Source of the DNA: Leishmania donovani
Lineage: Eukaryota > Euglenozoa > Kinetoplastea > Trypanosomatida > Trypanosomatidae
Direction of reading: 5' to 3'
Assembly: GCF_000227135.1 (NCBI RefSeq)
Contig: NC_018254.1
Location: 1-55,459 of the forward strand
Length of the DNA: 55,459 nucleotides
Below are positions 19,730 through 29,122 of this stretch, piece by piece. Made by a program: the position numbers and the translations under genes. The notes under the pieces are model-generated. The model searched no databases. It was not told the DNA's origin and saw nothing but the letters and a program-made list of their open reading frames with translations. The first letter of the stretch is position 1. The number at the start of each line of letters is the position of its first letter.

Positions 19730-20912
19730 CTTTGTGGGCGCCAGGAGCGAAAAATCGTGTGTCAGTGCTGCGAGACAAGCGCGTCGCGAGCGACGACGAA
19801 GAGAGAAGACGCGTTGGGCCCCAAATGGGGAGGGATAGATGGAGGAGGAGAGAGCGTTGCCAGGAAAGCGGGTGAGTGAGACGGCAGTTGCGTTTCGTGC
19901 ACCTGCCACCGTAAGAGCAGAACGCAGGCGCGCGGTCCGCAGAGCAAGAAACTTTGGGATACGCGCCGTCGGCTGGAATAAGTCCCATCAACACAAACCA
20001 CGGTTATCGTTGCTGCGTCACGGGGACTCCTTGGAACCACCGCGCGCTAAGCTGCTCATCGACGGTGTGGTGAGTATTTCCTTGTCCCCTGTCCGTAGAT
20101 ACGTACCCACAGGCAAGAACCAGAAGAGATTGAACGCATGCAAGCAGGCACACCATGAAGAGTTTGCTCTGTAGTCGGCCGCACACGCGCTTTGCGCGCG
20201 CGCACACGCACACCTCTCAAGCGTCAGGGGTGGGAGGGGTGCCGTTAGCTGTGCGTGTATGTGTATGTGAGCGTCTGCTTCCCTGCGCTTACTTTTCGCG
20301 TTTTCCGTACAGTCCATTGCCGGAGCGGTGCTCACGACCAAGACGGGCGCTTAGAGAGAAATAAAGGGTGAGAAAAGTACGCGACGCGCACGCAGTCACG
20401 CACGCTCTCTCCTCTTTTCTTGATTCCCTTGCGTGCGCACTGCGCGGTGTGGTGAAACTGCTTTCACTGTCCTGAGCCTGGTGCCATACCATCTCGGCCG
20501 ATCGCCCCACATCGGTGTTGGAGACGACGCTGATACTCACGGGTGACGCTTGATGTCCCCAAAGACTCAGACTGAGATTCGCGAGACAGGGAGAAGCGAC
20601 AGCAAACGCCAGAAAGCGCGAACGCGTGCGCCTTTCGCTGTGATTTCTCCAAAAAGAGGAAGCCGCTTGATGGAGTCGCTTCGGGGACTCCCCACGTTTT
20701 TCTTCTTCCGCGCTTGCTTCTCCTGATCGTTTTTTTTTTCCAGTTCTATCGGGCGTGCGGCGCCGAGGAAGCAGAGATGTATGTGGGAGGGAGGGTTGTT
20801 GGAGAGGAAAACGTGTGCGTATAGGCGTATATGTGGCGTGCGGCGGAGCGCTGTCCTTTTCTTTTCACCCACCCCTCTCTCTTCCGCGGGTGGAGGCCAT
20901 TCTCAGTTCGCT
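19730..20912. other. Intergenic between methyltransferase-like gene and P450 gene
   Basis: 1.18 kb without a supportable gene. Short CA/CG-alternating runs occur around 20191-20213. Most of it is probably the P450 3' UTR. Confidence 0.45.
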
Positions 20913-22691
20913 TTACATGAACAACTTGTTCGGTGTGCCCCACACCTTCAGCCCGTCGTGCGGAACCTGCGGAATGATGAAGTCGTGGTGGCGCCCGACA
21001 GCGTCCTCGTACGCCGCAGCGTCACCCTTGTACGAAGGGTCGCGGTAAATCGTTAGGTCATAGTTCAGCACCATGTACGCCAAGGCGACTTGCGTCTCGA
21101 TCATGGAGAGATGCTGCCCAAGGCAGTTGCGGGGGCCGTTGATGAAGGGAATAAAAGCGTATGGGTCGATTTTCTTGGCGAACTTCACATCCTTCGTGCT
21201 TTGGTTCAGATAGTTTGTATCGTTGGCAATCTCGGCATCAATAAACCGGGTCGGGTCGAAGACTTCTGGCTTGTTCCACACATCAGGATTGTTGTGCACA
21301 CCCTCGATGCCAACAGCGATCGTGCAGCCAGCGGGGATGCGGACGTCGGCGTCGAGGCCAGTGTCTGCCGCAGGCCAGACGTCGTCCTTCGCCGCGTACC
21401 GCATCACCAGCGGCACAACGCTGTGCCGCCGCAGCGTCTCGCGCAGCACTGCAGGCGTCCACACCAGGTCTCGCACGTCATTCACCGCTGGCACACCGCG
21501 AGGGCCGTAGCGAGTCTGCACGGTGCGCGTGCAACGGGCAGGATCGAAGAGGCGCGTGGCCTCCTCCAAGATCTTCTGGCGGATCTCAGGGTGGCGCAGG
21601 ACCTCGTAGGTCGCAAACGTCAGCAGCGCGGCTGACGTTTCGTGGCCGGCGAGCAAGATTGTCTTTACATCGTCAATGAGCCCCACAATCATCTTTTCGT
21701 CCATGCGATCGATCTGCGAAATGCACAGCGCCAGAATGTCGGGTTTCCCTGTGCAGTTGGAGTCATTGCGCTGCTCCCATCGACGGCAGATGATGTTTCT
21801 CAGCACCTTGTTCAGCTCGGAGAGGCAGTGGTTACGCACGCGCGAGCCTTGCAGGAATGGCATGTAGGCACGCCACGGTGCCCACACACGCTTGTTGCAC
21901 TCGTGCACAATAGGCAAGTAGAGAGCCGGAAAGATGCGGTCGGACTCTTCGGCGGAGAGTGACAGCGCACTCTCGCTGATCACCTGCAGTGTCATGTGGC
22001 GGTACTCCTCGTTCAGGTCCACGGACGGGTTCTTCGCGTCAACCGCGTCGAGCTTCAACAAAATGCGGTCGACCGCCTTCATAGCCATTTCTGGGACGCT
22101 GTCCAGAATGTCGATGCGCATCGCATGCGACAGCAGCAGGCGTCCCTTCTTCCACTGCTCGTCCTCCGAGGTGACCAGGCCGGTGCCGAGGAGACACATG
22201 AAGTGTTTGTACGCTGCCGCAAGCGCTTTGCGGTAGTTGCGCTGGTGCGTGAGTAGGACACGGCGCAGTAGGCGGGGCTCGTTGATGTAAATGACCCGCA
22301 TGCCGGCAACGTTGTAGGTCACCAGGCGGCTTGTCTGAGGGCCGTCGGCACTCTTCTTCTTTTGTGGCAGGTTCTTCTCGGGATACAGACTCCAGTTCGA
22401 CATTTTCGACCACGGGGAGGGGCCCGCCAGCAACAGGGCATGCCCCAGAAATGGAATGCCATTCTTAATGGTCGGCAGCTTCGAAAGATAAAAGTCCATG
22501 CGCAGCACGGGTAGCACGACAGTGATGACGGTGTACAGAATGACAGCCGTCGCAATGGCAGTTGCCAAGGTGGTTGAGACCATGTCCTCGCGCGTCAGCA
22601 GCATTGCGTATGGCTGCACCGAGGAGGGCAACTTCGTGGCTGCGTTGTGGAGCGCAGCCACGATGTGGCTATGAAGCGCGTTCGCGGCCAT
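20913..22691 (-). CDS. CYP5122A1: Cytochrome P450, CYP5122A1-like, sterol metabolism
   Basis: 592 residues from the ATG at 22691; the frame continues upstream only from TTG. Diagnostic P450 motifs are present: I-helix AGHETSA, ExxR in LRETLRRH, the PERF-like FDPTRF, and the heme loop FINGPRNCLG with the axial cysteine at 523. An N-terminal hydrophobic segment (about 40-65, TTLATAIATAVILYTVITVV) should anchor it in a membrane. Leishmania has few P450s: CYP51 and CYP5122A1 are the best known. This sequence lacks the CYP51 signatures and is followed by a RCK-type kinase, as I recall for CYP5122A1 on L. major chromosome 27. CYP5122A1 has been linked to ergosterol synthesis (sterol C4-methyl oxidation). 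Family is certain; the exact ortholog is from memory. Confidence 0.93.
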   Translation of the reverse strand: MAANALHSHIVAALHNAATKLPSSVQPYAMLLTREDMVSTTLATAIATAVILYTVITVVLPVLRMDFYLSKLPTIKNGIPFLGHALLLAGPSPWSKMSNWSLYPEKNLPQKKKSADGPQTSRLVTYNVAGMRVIYINEPRLLRRVLLTHQRNYRKALAAAYKHFMCLLGTGLVTSEDEQWKKGRLLLSHAMRIDILDSVPEMAMKAVDRILLKLDAVDAKNPSVDLNEEYRHMTLQVISESALSLSAEESDRIFPALYLPIVHECNKRVWAPWRAYMPFLQGSRVRNHCLSELNKVLRNIICRRWEQRNDSNCTGKPDILALCISQIDRMDEKMIVGLIDDVKTILLAGHETSAALLTFATYEVLRHPEIRQKILEEATRLFDPARCTRTVQTRYGPRGVPAVNDVRDLVWTPAVLRETLRRHSVVPLVMRYAAKDDVWPAADTGLDADVRIPAGCTIAVGIEGVHNNPDVWNKPEVFDPTRFIDAEIANDTNYLNQSTKDVKFAKKIDPYAFIPFINGPRNCLGQHLSMIETQVALAYMVLNYDLTIYRDPSYKGDAAAYEDAVGRHHDFIIPQVPHDGLKVWGTPNKLFM

Positions 22692-24419
22692 CTGAGAACA
22701 GTTCACAACAAAAAAAGTGGGAGTCAAGCACCATGTGAAATGGGCGACAGGAGAAGCTGCAGCACCCTCTCTCCTCGTCCGCTGTATTGTTTTGATTGTC
22801 TGTGACTGCTATAGCTGTGAAATCCGACGAGACGCGGTGGTGCTTTGTGGCTGAGCGCGAGCCGAGGGCAGGCCTGTCGGTGTCGGTGGGCACGCTCGCG
22901 TGGCAAGCGGAAATGCGGGGAAGGAAGTGGTGATGCGTTTGCAGCAAGGTCAAAAAAAAGCGGGTTCCTTAGTGGTCAGGGCCTACATGAGCGCAGGAGA
23001 TCACAAACAGAGAGACACACGTAGAAGGTAAGTCGCAACGCAGGTCTTCAGAGTGTGGGGAAAGAAACACGCGAAGCCGCGTTCGCCGTGGCTTTCGTGG
23101 CGATCAGTTACTATGTGCTCTGAGCTGTGGGTTGTTGGCGCAACCACGCAGAAAAGGCGCCAAATGGAAACGAAAAACAAAAGGAAGGGCAGATGAACAG
23201 AGCGGAGGAGAAAAGCGAAACCGAAGGATGCACAGAGAAAGAAGAAAAGGATTAAAAAAGGTACTGATGCAATTATGTGGTTGTGAGCGGCGCGCAAGCC
23301 AACTGTTGTGGCCGAAGGCGCGTCCAACGAGAACGAGAGGAGAATAATCGGGGGCGTGGGGAGACGAGGCATGAAAAGGCAAGGAACAGGAGAAGGGAGG
23401 CAAGGGGAGTAGGCTCGGCGTGCATAAACTTTCGAGGGTCGGCTGCGCCTACCAGCACATGGCATCGTGGTCGGTGCGGTTCGAGGGTCCGCAGCTCGTG
23501 AGAGAGGAGAGAAGGGCATCGACTCTCTCGTTCTCTCGCTCCCTGAAGTTCTCAGTTCTGGCTGAGGGGAGGGGAGCAGTGGTGAGACACCAATATTTTT
23601 CTATGGTTCTTTCTTAGCGGGTTCGTACGCCTATGAGGCCGGCATGAAGATAGGGCAAGCAAATAAAAAGAGGAGTTAGAGAAAATATGCACACACACAC
23701 ACACATATAAGGAGGCACAGACGGAGGACGGAAGAAACAGAGCGAGGAAAAGCAATGAAGACGAGGCGCGCAGTAGCAATAACGTGAAGAAAGGAAAAAA
23801 GGGGGAAAAGGCAAAGGACAAAAACGTTCATTGAAGTCGGAGGCAAATGGCATACGTACACCAATACGGAAAGACACACATAAACACACACACCAACGGC
23901 GCTCACCCACGCACACGCGCATACGCAATATGGTATATAAATGGCGCCAAGCATAATTCGAAGTCTGGGCAACATAACGAAGAAAAGAGGAGACGAAAGA
24001 GAGAAAAGAGAGTGAGCGTGGAGGAGGAAGGAAACGGGAGAATATGAGAGAGAGAGAGACAAAGAACGCAGAAAGAGGTGCGTCAGCTTCATTTACATGT
24101 GGAAAGATTTTGTTTCTGTGGGTCCTTGATCCAAACACCAAAGCGAGGGAAGAAAAAAGGAGAGCCTAATAAACACGGTGATATCAATAAAAAATCGTGG
24201 AGGAAAAGGAGAAGGGAGAGTAGATGGACTCGTGGAGGAGGCCAGAAGGGAGCAAGTGGAACGTGGGAAAGGACTTGCAGCCGACAGTTCTACTGTAGTT
24301 GTTATTGGCGGTCATCCCACGCTAACATTCACTCTTGCTCTTCCCCACCACTAGTACTTACCACACCACAGAACAAAAAGTGAAAAGACGAACATTAAGA
24401 GAAACGGAAGCTGGATCGG
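22692..24419. other. Long intergenic region between P450 and kinase genes
   Basis: 1.73 kb without a recognised gene. It is strongly purine-rich on the plus strand from about 23140 to 24250, so the transcript would be pyrimidine-rich. An AC repeat (about 23690-23704) and alternating AC stretches (23874-23892) are the only simple repeats. It holds the kinase 3' UTR and the P450 splice region. Confidence 0.5.
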
Positions 24420-26402
24420 CTACGGAAATGCCAGACCGCTCGTCTTGTGCTTCGCTAGAAGCGCCTTCAGCGATGGCGACATCCCTTTCGGGGCCGAGTG
24501 GTCTATGCGAGGAAGGTCGCTCTTCGCGGCAACATCGTCCACTTTCCTTGTATCCAGCTGGTGTGTAGCGCGAGGCGAGTTGTTCCCCTTCAACAGCGGG
24601 TCGGCGCTTGTGGTGGATTTCCTTCTATACCGGCTGTTGTTCAGCAGCGTCGCCACAGGATCGGGCGGAAGCGCTGGCTGGGAAACGTAGCTTTCGCTTT
24701 TCGATTCGGCCGAGGCCCCCGAGTCGTGTCGCTGCGCCAGCACCCCCATGGCGGTCATCTCCGACGCAAACTCCTCCATGAGCTCGTCCAGGTCAATCTC
24801 TACCTTCGCCGCCGCGGACGCCGCCGTCGGAGACGTAGTCTCGGCCTCCTTGTACGGGTTGTGGTGCCGCGGGGACGCCACGGCGTCGCGGTTGTTGGCG
24901 GTGGGCGCCAGGGGGTATGGCCTCGCCACGGATGCGGAGACCTTCAGGTTGGGTGCTGCTCTAGGTGAGTGCACGGCGCTGGCAGCAGGCAGTGCGTAAG
25001 ACACCGGTAGCTTCCCTTTTCCTGTCGGAACGTTTTTCAAGCCTGCTAGCTTTTTCGCAAGCGAGGTGTCTGCTGTTTCCTGCGAGCGGCGCTTTCCCTT
25101 GGCCACCGTCGTTGTCAGGCTGGGGCACTGGTGGCCGTTGGCGAGCACTGGCATCCCCGCTGGTGAGAGGGCCCCGCGCCCACGCAGAGGTGACGAAGCG
25201 TTCGGCGGCGCGTCAAGGGACGGTGGCGAGGTGGACAACGCGACCGGGAGCTTTGGCAACGATGGGGCGGGGTCCTTGAGGGTGCCGAGCAGGTAGAACT
25301 TGCGTGAGGAGGTGTCCGAGAGTGATGCGTCGGTGGAGGCCCTAGCCGCCTTCAGCGCCGCCACCTGGCCCGCGGTGGGGCTCTTCAGCGCCGGCGGTGC
25401 TGTTTTCGACCCTGGCAGCATCCGCTTTGCCATGAGCGCCAGCTGGTCCAGCGCGGCAGCAGATGGTGCGTTGCACTCGTCAATGCCGACGTTGAAGAAT
25501 GGGTGCTGCAGGCATTGCTCCGCCGTCAGTCTTACTTTCGGGTCGTAGACAAGCATCTGGCGCAGCAAGTCCAGCGCCGGCAACGGGATGTGCGATGGCA
25601 GCGCTTGAGCAAGGCCGGAGCCGGCTACTTTAGGAAAGGTGTAGCGGATTTTTTTGGCCAAGCGAAGTCCACCGGCCCACACCTCCTCAGTGGGGGACCC
25701 AAGCACTGACATTATCTTGAAGAGCTGATCGACCTCGTTTGTGCCTGGAAAAAGTGGCCGCATGGTGATGAGTTCCGCCATAATGCACCCGGCAGCCCAC
25801 ACATCCACCGCAGCGCCGTAGAAGCGATCCTGCAAGAGCAGCTCTGGTGCGCGGTACCACCGCGTCGACACGTAGTCGGTGAACGGGGGGCGAGCACAAA
25901 TCTCCTTGACGAGTCCGAAGTCTGCCAGTTTCAGCACCTCGTCGCCGCTCGCCTCCTTCCGAATGAGAAGGTTTTCTGGCTTCATGTCTCGGTGGAAGTA
26001 GCCGCGCTTGTGGATGTACACGAGGGCCTGCAGCATTTGGCGCATGTAGTTCTTTACAAGAGGGTACGGAATCAACGGTGCAGCAGACGGTGTACTAGCT
26101 GGCGGCCCGCCCTGCTGCTTGGCCTTTTTGATGACGCCGAGCAAATCGCCGTCCATGTACTCGAAGACGAAAAACAGCTCGTTGTTCTCACGAATTACCT
26201 CACGCAGCTTCACCACGTTGGGGTGGCCGTGAATGCGCCGCACAACGTCCACCTCGGGAAGCTTGACGCACTCCTCCCACGTGTAGAATTTCTGCTTCAT
26301 CTTCTTGATGGCTACAAGCTGGCCGGTTTTCTTGCTCACGGCCTTTGCGACGGAGCCGAACGTGCCATCTCCGATTTGAGCGAGAATTTCATACTTGTCC
26401 AT
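24420..26402 (-). CDS. CMGC protein kinase, RCK (MAK/ICK/MOK) family
   Basis: 660 residues from the ATG at 26402. The kinase domain spans about 4-309: glycine loop GDGTFGSV (11-18), VAIK lysine K33, HRDMKPEN (137-144), DFG (161-163), and activation segment FTDYVSTRWYRAPE with a TDY motif (175-177). TDY/TEY plus a PITSLRE-like start is typical of the RCK group, including LF4/MOK kinases that limit flagellum length. An insert rich in Gly, Pro, Ser and Ala (about 96-112) follows the hinge. The C-terminal 350 residues are low-complexity and probably disordered, with serine/proline sites. I recall the L. major gene at this place being listed among the MAPK-like kinases (possibly MPK15), but cannot confirm it. 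Confidence 0.93.
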   Translation of the reverse strand: MDKYEILAQIGDGTFGSVAKAVSKKTGQLVAIKKMKQKFYTWEECVKLPEVDVVRRIHGHPNVVKLREVIRENNELFFVFEYMDGDLLGVIKKAKQQGGPPASTPSAAPLIPYPLVKNYMRQMLQALVYIHKRGYFHRDMKPENLLIRKEASGDEVLKLADFGLVKEICARPPFTDYVSTRWYRAPELLLQDRFYGAAVDVWAAGCIMAELITMRPLFPGTNEVDQLFKIMSVLGSPTEEVWAGGLRLAKKIRYTFPKVAGSGLAQALPSHIPLPALDLLRQMLVYDPKVRLTAEQCLQHPFFNVGIDECNAPSAAALDQLALMAKRMLPGSKTAPPALKSPTAGQVAALKAARASTDASLSDTSSRKFYLLGTLKDPAPSLPKLPVALSTSPPSLDAPPNASSPLRGRGALSPAGMPVLANGHQCPSLTTTVAKGKRRSQETADTSLAKKLAGLKNVPTGKGKLPVSYALPAASAVHSPRAAPNLKVSASVARPYPLAPTANNRDAVASPRHHNPYKEAETTSPTAASAAAKVEIDLDELMEEFASEMTAMGVLAQRHDSGASAESKSESYVSQPALPPDPVATLLNNSRYRRKSTTSADPLLKGNNSPRATHQLDTRKVDDVAAKSDLPRIDHSAPKGMSPSLKALLAKHKTSGLAFP

Positions 26403-27295
26403 CGCTGTGTGATATCTCTAGAGGTCTAAAATAAAGAAAGCAAAGAAGGGAAAAGGAATGCGAGAGAGGCAACAAGCGATGCCCTGGCAGTCCGGGAGGA
26501 GTAGCAGACAGGAGGAGACGCATATATACATGCTGGGCGTGCGTGTGGGCAGGTAGGGGGTGGGCGGAAAAGGGAGGTGAGATGGCGAGAGAAAACGATG
26601 TGCGAATACGTTGGCACACGTGCACACACACAAGCAACAACAACGAGAGGAGGGGCGAGGAGGGGAGAGGAGGGAGGAGGCAGGTGAAGAGGGACATGGA
26701 CGGCCGCAAGAGCATGAACGAGAGAATCGTAAAAGAGCGACACGGCGCAGAGAGCACTGGGAGGAGGGAAAGCAACGCTTGCCCTCGTGCTCTCGTGGCG
26801 CCGGAAGCAAGGCACACATACACAGATGTACATTCTGTACTGGTCGGCGCCTCAAAGAAAGTCACATCGTCGAGGTAGATGGCGTTTTCGCCGCCCTCCT
26901 CCTATTACGATCCCTGCAGTGGCAAGAGGGCTACGGCGCCACATGTGCGCTTGTGTGTCGGCGTCTACTCTCCCCTGCATGCACACACAACCCTCCAGCG
27001 ATGAGGAGAGGGAGGGGCCACGTGTCGTATCGCAACGCTCCAATGTAGCACACACCCGCAGCCAAGATTTATTTCATTCCTCTGCCTGCGCTTGTTATCT
27101 GGCAAATATCCTACGAGTACTAGTGGAACGAAACCGCAAAAAAATGCGTGGAGAAGGCCCTTCTCCGACTTGGAGACACGAGGGTCCATCGCCCACTTTG
27201 TTTAAATCCTACCTCTCCCTTCAAACGTGAAAAGAGACACACGCACATAGGCGCAGACACACGAAGCGACGCAGGCGCGCATAGAACGCACCTTT
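26403..27295. other. Intergenic between kinase and 85-residue protein genes
   Basis: About 890 bp with no gene. A strong purine tract on the plus strand (about 26641-26690) is a pyrimidine tract on the transcribed strand and is the best candidate splice signal for the kinase. The part near 27150-27290 is the likely 3' UTR of the small gene. Confidence 0.45.
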
Positions 27296-27553
27296 TCAGG
27301 GGTGAAGAGAGTGTGGATCCGGGGGCCAGGCACCGCTCAAGCCACCGTTGGCGGAGGCGATGATGAGGAACCCGATCACAAAGTTAGTGATCATGTTGCT
27401 AATCGACCATGTGCCCAGAACAAAAAACTGAGTGGTGAAGGACTTGGGCACGTACGCAGGCTTCAGGCTGTCGAACTTCATGGGCACAACGCAACCCTTT
27501 CCAATGGGAGCGGTCACGCTCTGGTAAAAGCGAGCAGTGGTTCGACGCAGCAT
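27296..27553 (-). CDS. Small probable mitochondrial inner-membrane protein
   Basis: 85 residues from the ATG at 27553 (MLRRTTARFYQSVTAPIGKG); the open frame continues upstream but without conserved texture. The N-terminus is a classical mitochondrial presequence: basic, hydroxylated, no acidic residue. One membrane helix lies at about 52-69 (ISNMITNFVIGFLIIAS), then a short tail ending PPDPHSLHP. Size and layout suit a small respiratory-complex or ATP synthase subunit, many of which are lineage-specific in trypanosomatids. The particular complex cannot be named from sequence. Confidence 0.72.
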   Translation of the reverse strand: MLRRTTARFYQSVTAPIGKGCVVPMKFDSLKPAYVPKSFTTQFFVLGTWSISNMITNFVIGFLIIASANGGLSGAWPPDPHSLHP

Positions 27554-28327
27554 GACTGCAAAGCAAAGTAGCCTCAACAAGATAAAATGGACGTCTCCGC
27601 TGTGGTTGAGCGTATGCTCTCGCAAGGGACTTCGTTGAGCGAAGAGGGGCGCACAGAAGATCAAGAACGATGAGGAGCATTGTGAAAGGGAGAAGAGCAG
27701 ACATCCATCGCAGTCTGACGGCCGCAACGCTTAGCAAGATACGCAGCGGCGATAAGGGCGGCTGAATTTTCCCACACACCCACTACCGTCTCTAACCCTT
27801 ACCTTTGCGCGCGCATGGAAAAACAACTCGTAGACGCGACACTACGCGTGTGTGGGTACCCTTTGAAAGGGAGTGCAGTAGAGGGGCAGGAGGCAGTGTA
27901 TCGTGGTTCCTCACCCACTAGAGGCAGCACAGCTCTGATTTTGTTTGGCGACGTGCTTGTCTAACGAGGCAGATTCACAAGCGGAAGCTGTTCACCATAA
28001 TACATTAGTGAAGTACCACAAAGAGAAGAGCGCGTATCCACACTACCAGCACTACCACACAAATCGGCCGATCTACTCACATCGACAAGGCGAATAGAGA
28101 GAGAAACACATAAAACACAGAACAAAGCAGGAGTGGTGACAGCAATCAGCATCGTCTTTGGAGTCCGGCGTGACGGAGACATGCAAGCCACGACGGTGAG
28201 AACGACGAAAAAAGAACAAGAGGAGGAGAAGAAAACACATGAATGGGTGAGGATGCAACCGACGCAGCGATCAAAAAACAGCCCGGATACACATACAAAA
28301 CGGAAGAACATTTTATTCCTGCGGGTT
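27554..28327. other. Intergenic, left of repeat copy B
   Basis: About 770 bp without a recognised gene, separating the 85-residue gene from repeat copy B. Confidence 0.45.
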
Positions 28328-28897
28328 CATTCTCTGTCACGGTGCATCGGAGCTTAGCTGCACTCCACGCTATGCCGGGCCCTGTCACGGGCACATCGCG
28401 TGGTGCCAAGCAGCCCTGCACACACACGCCCTACAGCAACGCGCCGGCTCAGCCATCCGAGCACGGCCCCTGCCTCATACTCCACACCACCGCCGCGCTC
28501 TGCAGGTCGCCGCACACCCGCACCCGTCACGCCGGCGCCCACCTGCTGTGCATCCCCGTAGGGGTGGCACACAGGCCCCCTCCCCCCCCGCACCAGCNNN
28601 NNNNNNNNNNNNNNNNNNNNNNNNNNNNNNNNNNNNNNNNNNNNNNNNNNNNNNNNNNNNNNNNNNNNNNNNNNNNNNNNNNNNNNNNNNNNNNNNNNNN
28701 NNNNNNNNNNNNNNNNNNNNNNNNNNNNNNNNCTGCCACGTCGTAGGCACTCTCGACCCTTGTCACCACGAGAAGTGGGGCTCCGGCGCTGGCAGGGGAT
28801 AGGAGGGGGGAGAGGGGGCTGCCTGGGCATACACCGCATACGGCGTGCGGTGTGCTGGGCGCTGAGATACTACGCAGAGTGAAAGGCGACCCGCCGA
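28328..28897 (-). repeat. SIDER-like short retroposon, copy B
   Basis: Near-identical to the other copies, opposite in orientation to copy A, so it is in the sense of transcription if the A-rich side is 3'. Its left end reads CATTCTCTGTCACGGTGCAT, and beyond it the transcribed strand continues as GAATGAACCCGCAGGAATAAAA, an A-rich tail. The right end reads GATACTACGCAGAGTGAAAG. It lies about 225 bp after the stop of the RING-CH gene, hence probably in that 3' UTR. An assembly gap interrupts it (28598-28732). Confidence 0.7.
28598..28732. other. Assembly gap (135 N) inside repeat copy B
   Basis: Undetermined bases. In this copy the gap also swallows sequence that is present in copies C and E. 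Confidence 0.99.
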
Positions 28898-29122
28898 TGA
28901 CGGGGAGAAGGGAGCAGAGAGAGTGAACAACAAAAAGATGGCGTCGAAAATGCAACGAAGGCATCTCCTATGCGCTCACTGTTGGTGCGGCGTCAACAAG
29001 GCCCCAAGACAGCACGCAGCGAATGGAGCAGGGAAGGCAGAAGCTCGAAGTAGAAGTGACGGATGATGTAACCCTGTTGTGCGCATGGGGCGACGGAGAG
29101 AAAGAGGAGGTCGTGAGACAGC

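Noticed and set aside
28328..28897. Target-site duplications flanking the repeats
   Set aside because: Flanks of all copies were compared by eye. Only copy D shows a weak CTTCAG-like match on both sides, too short and inexact to claim.
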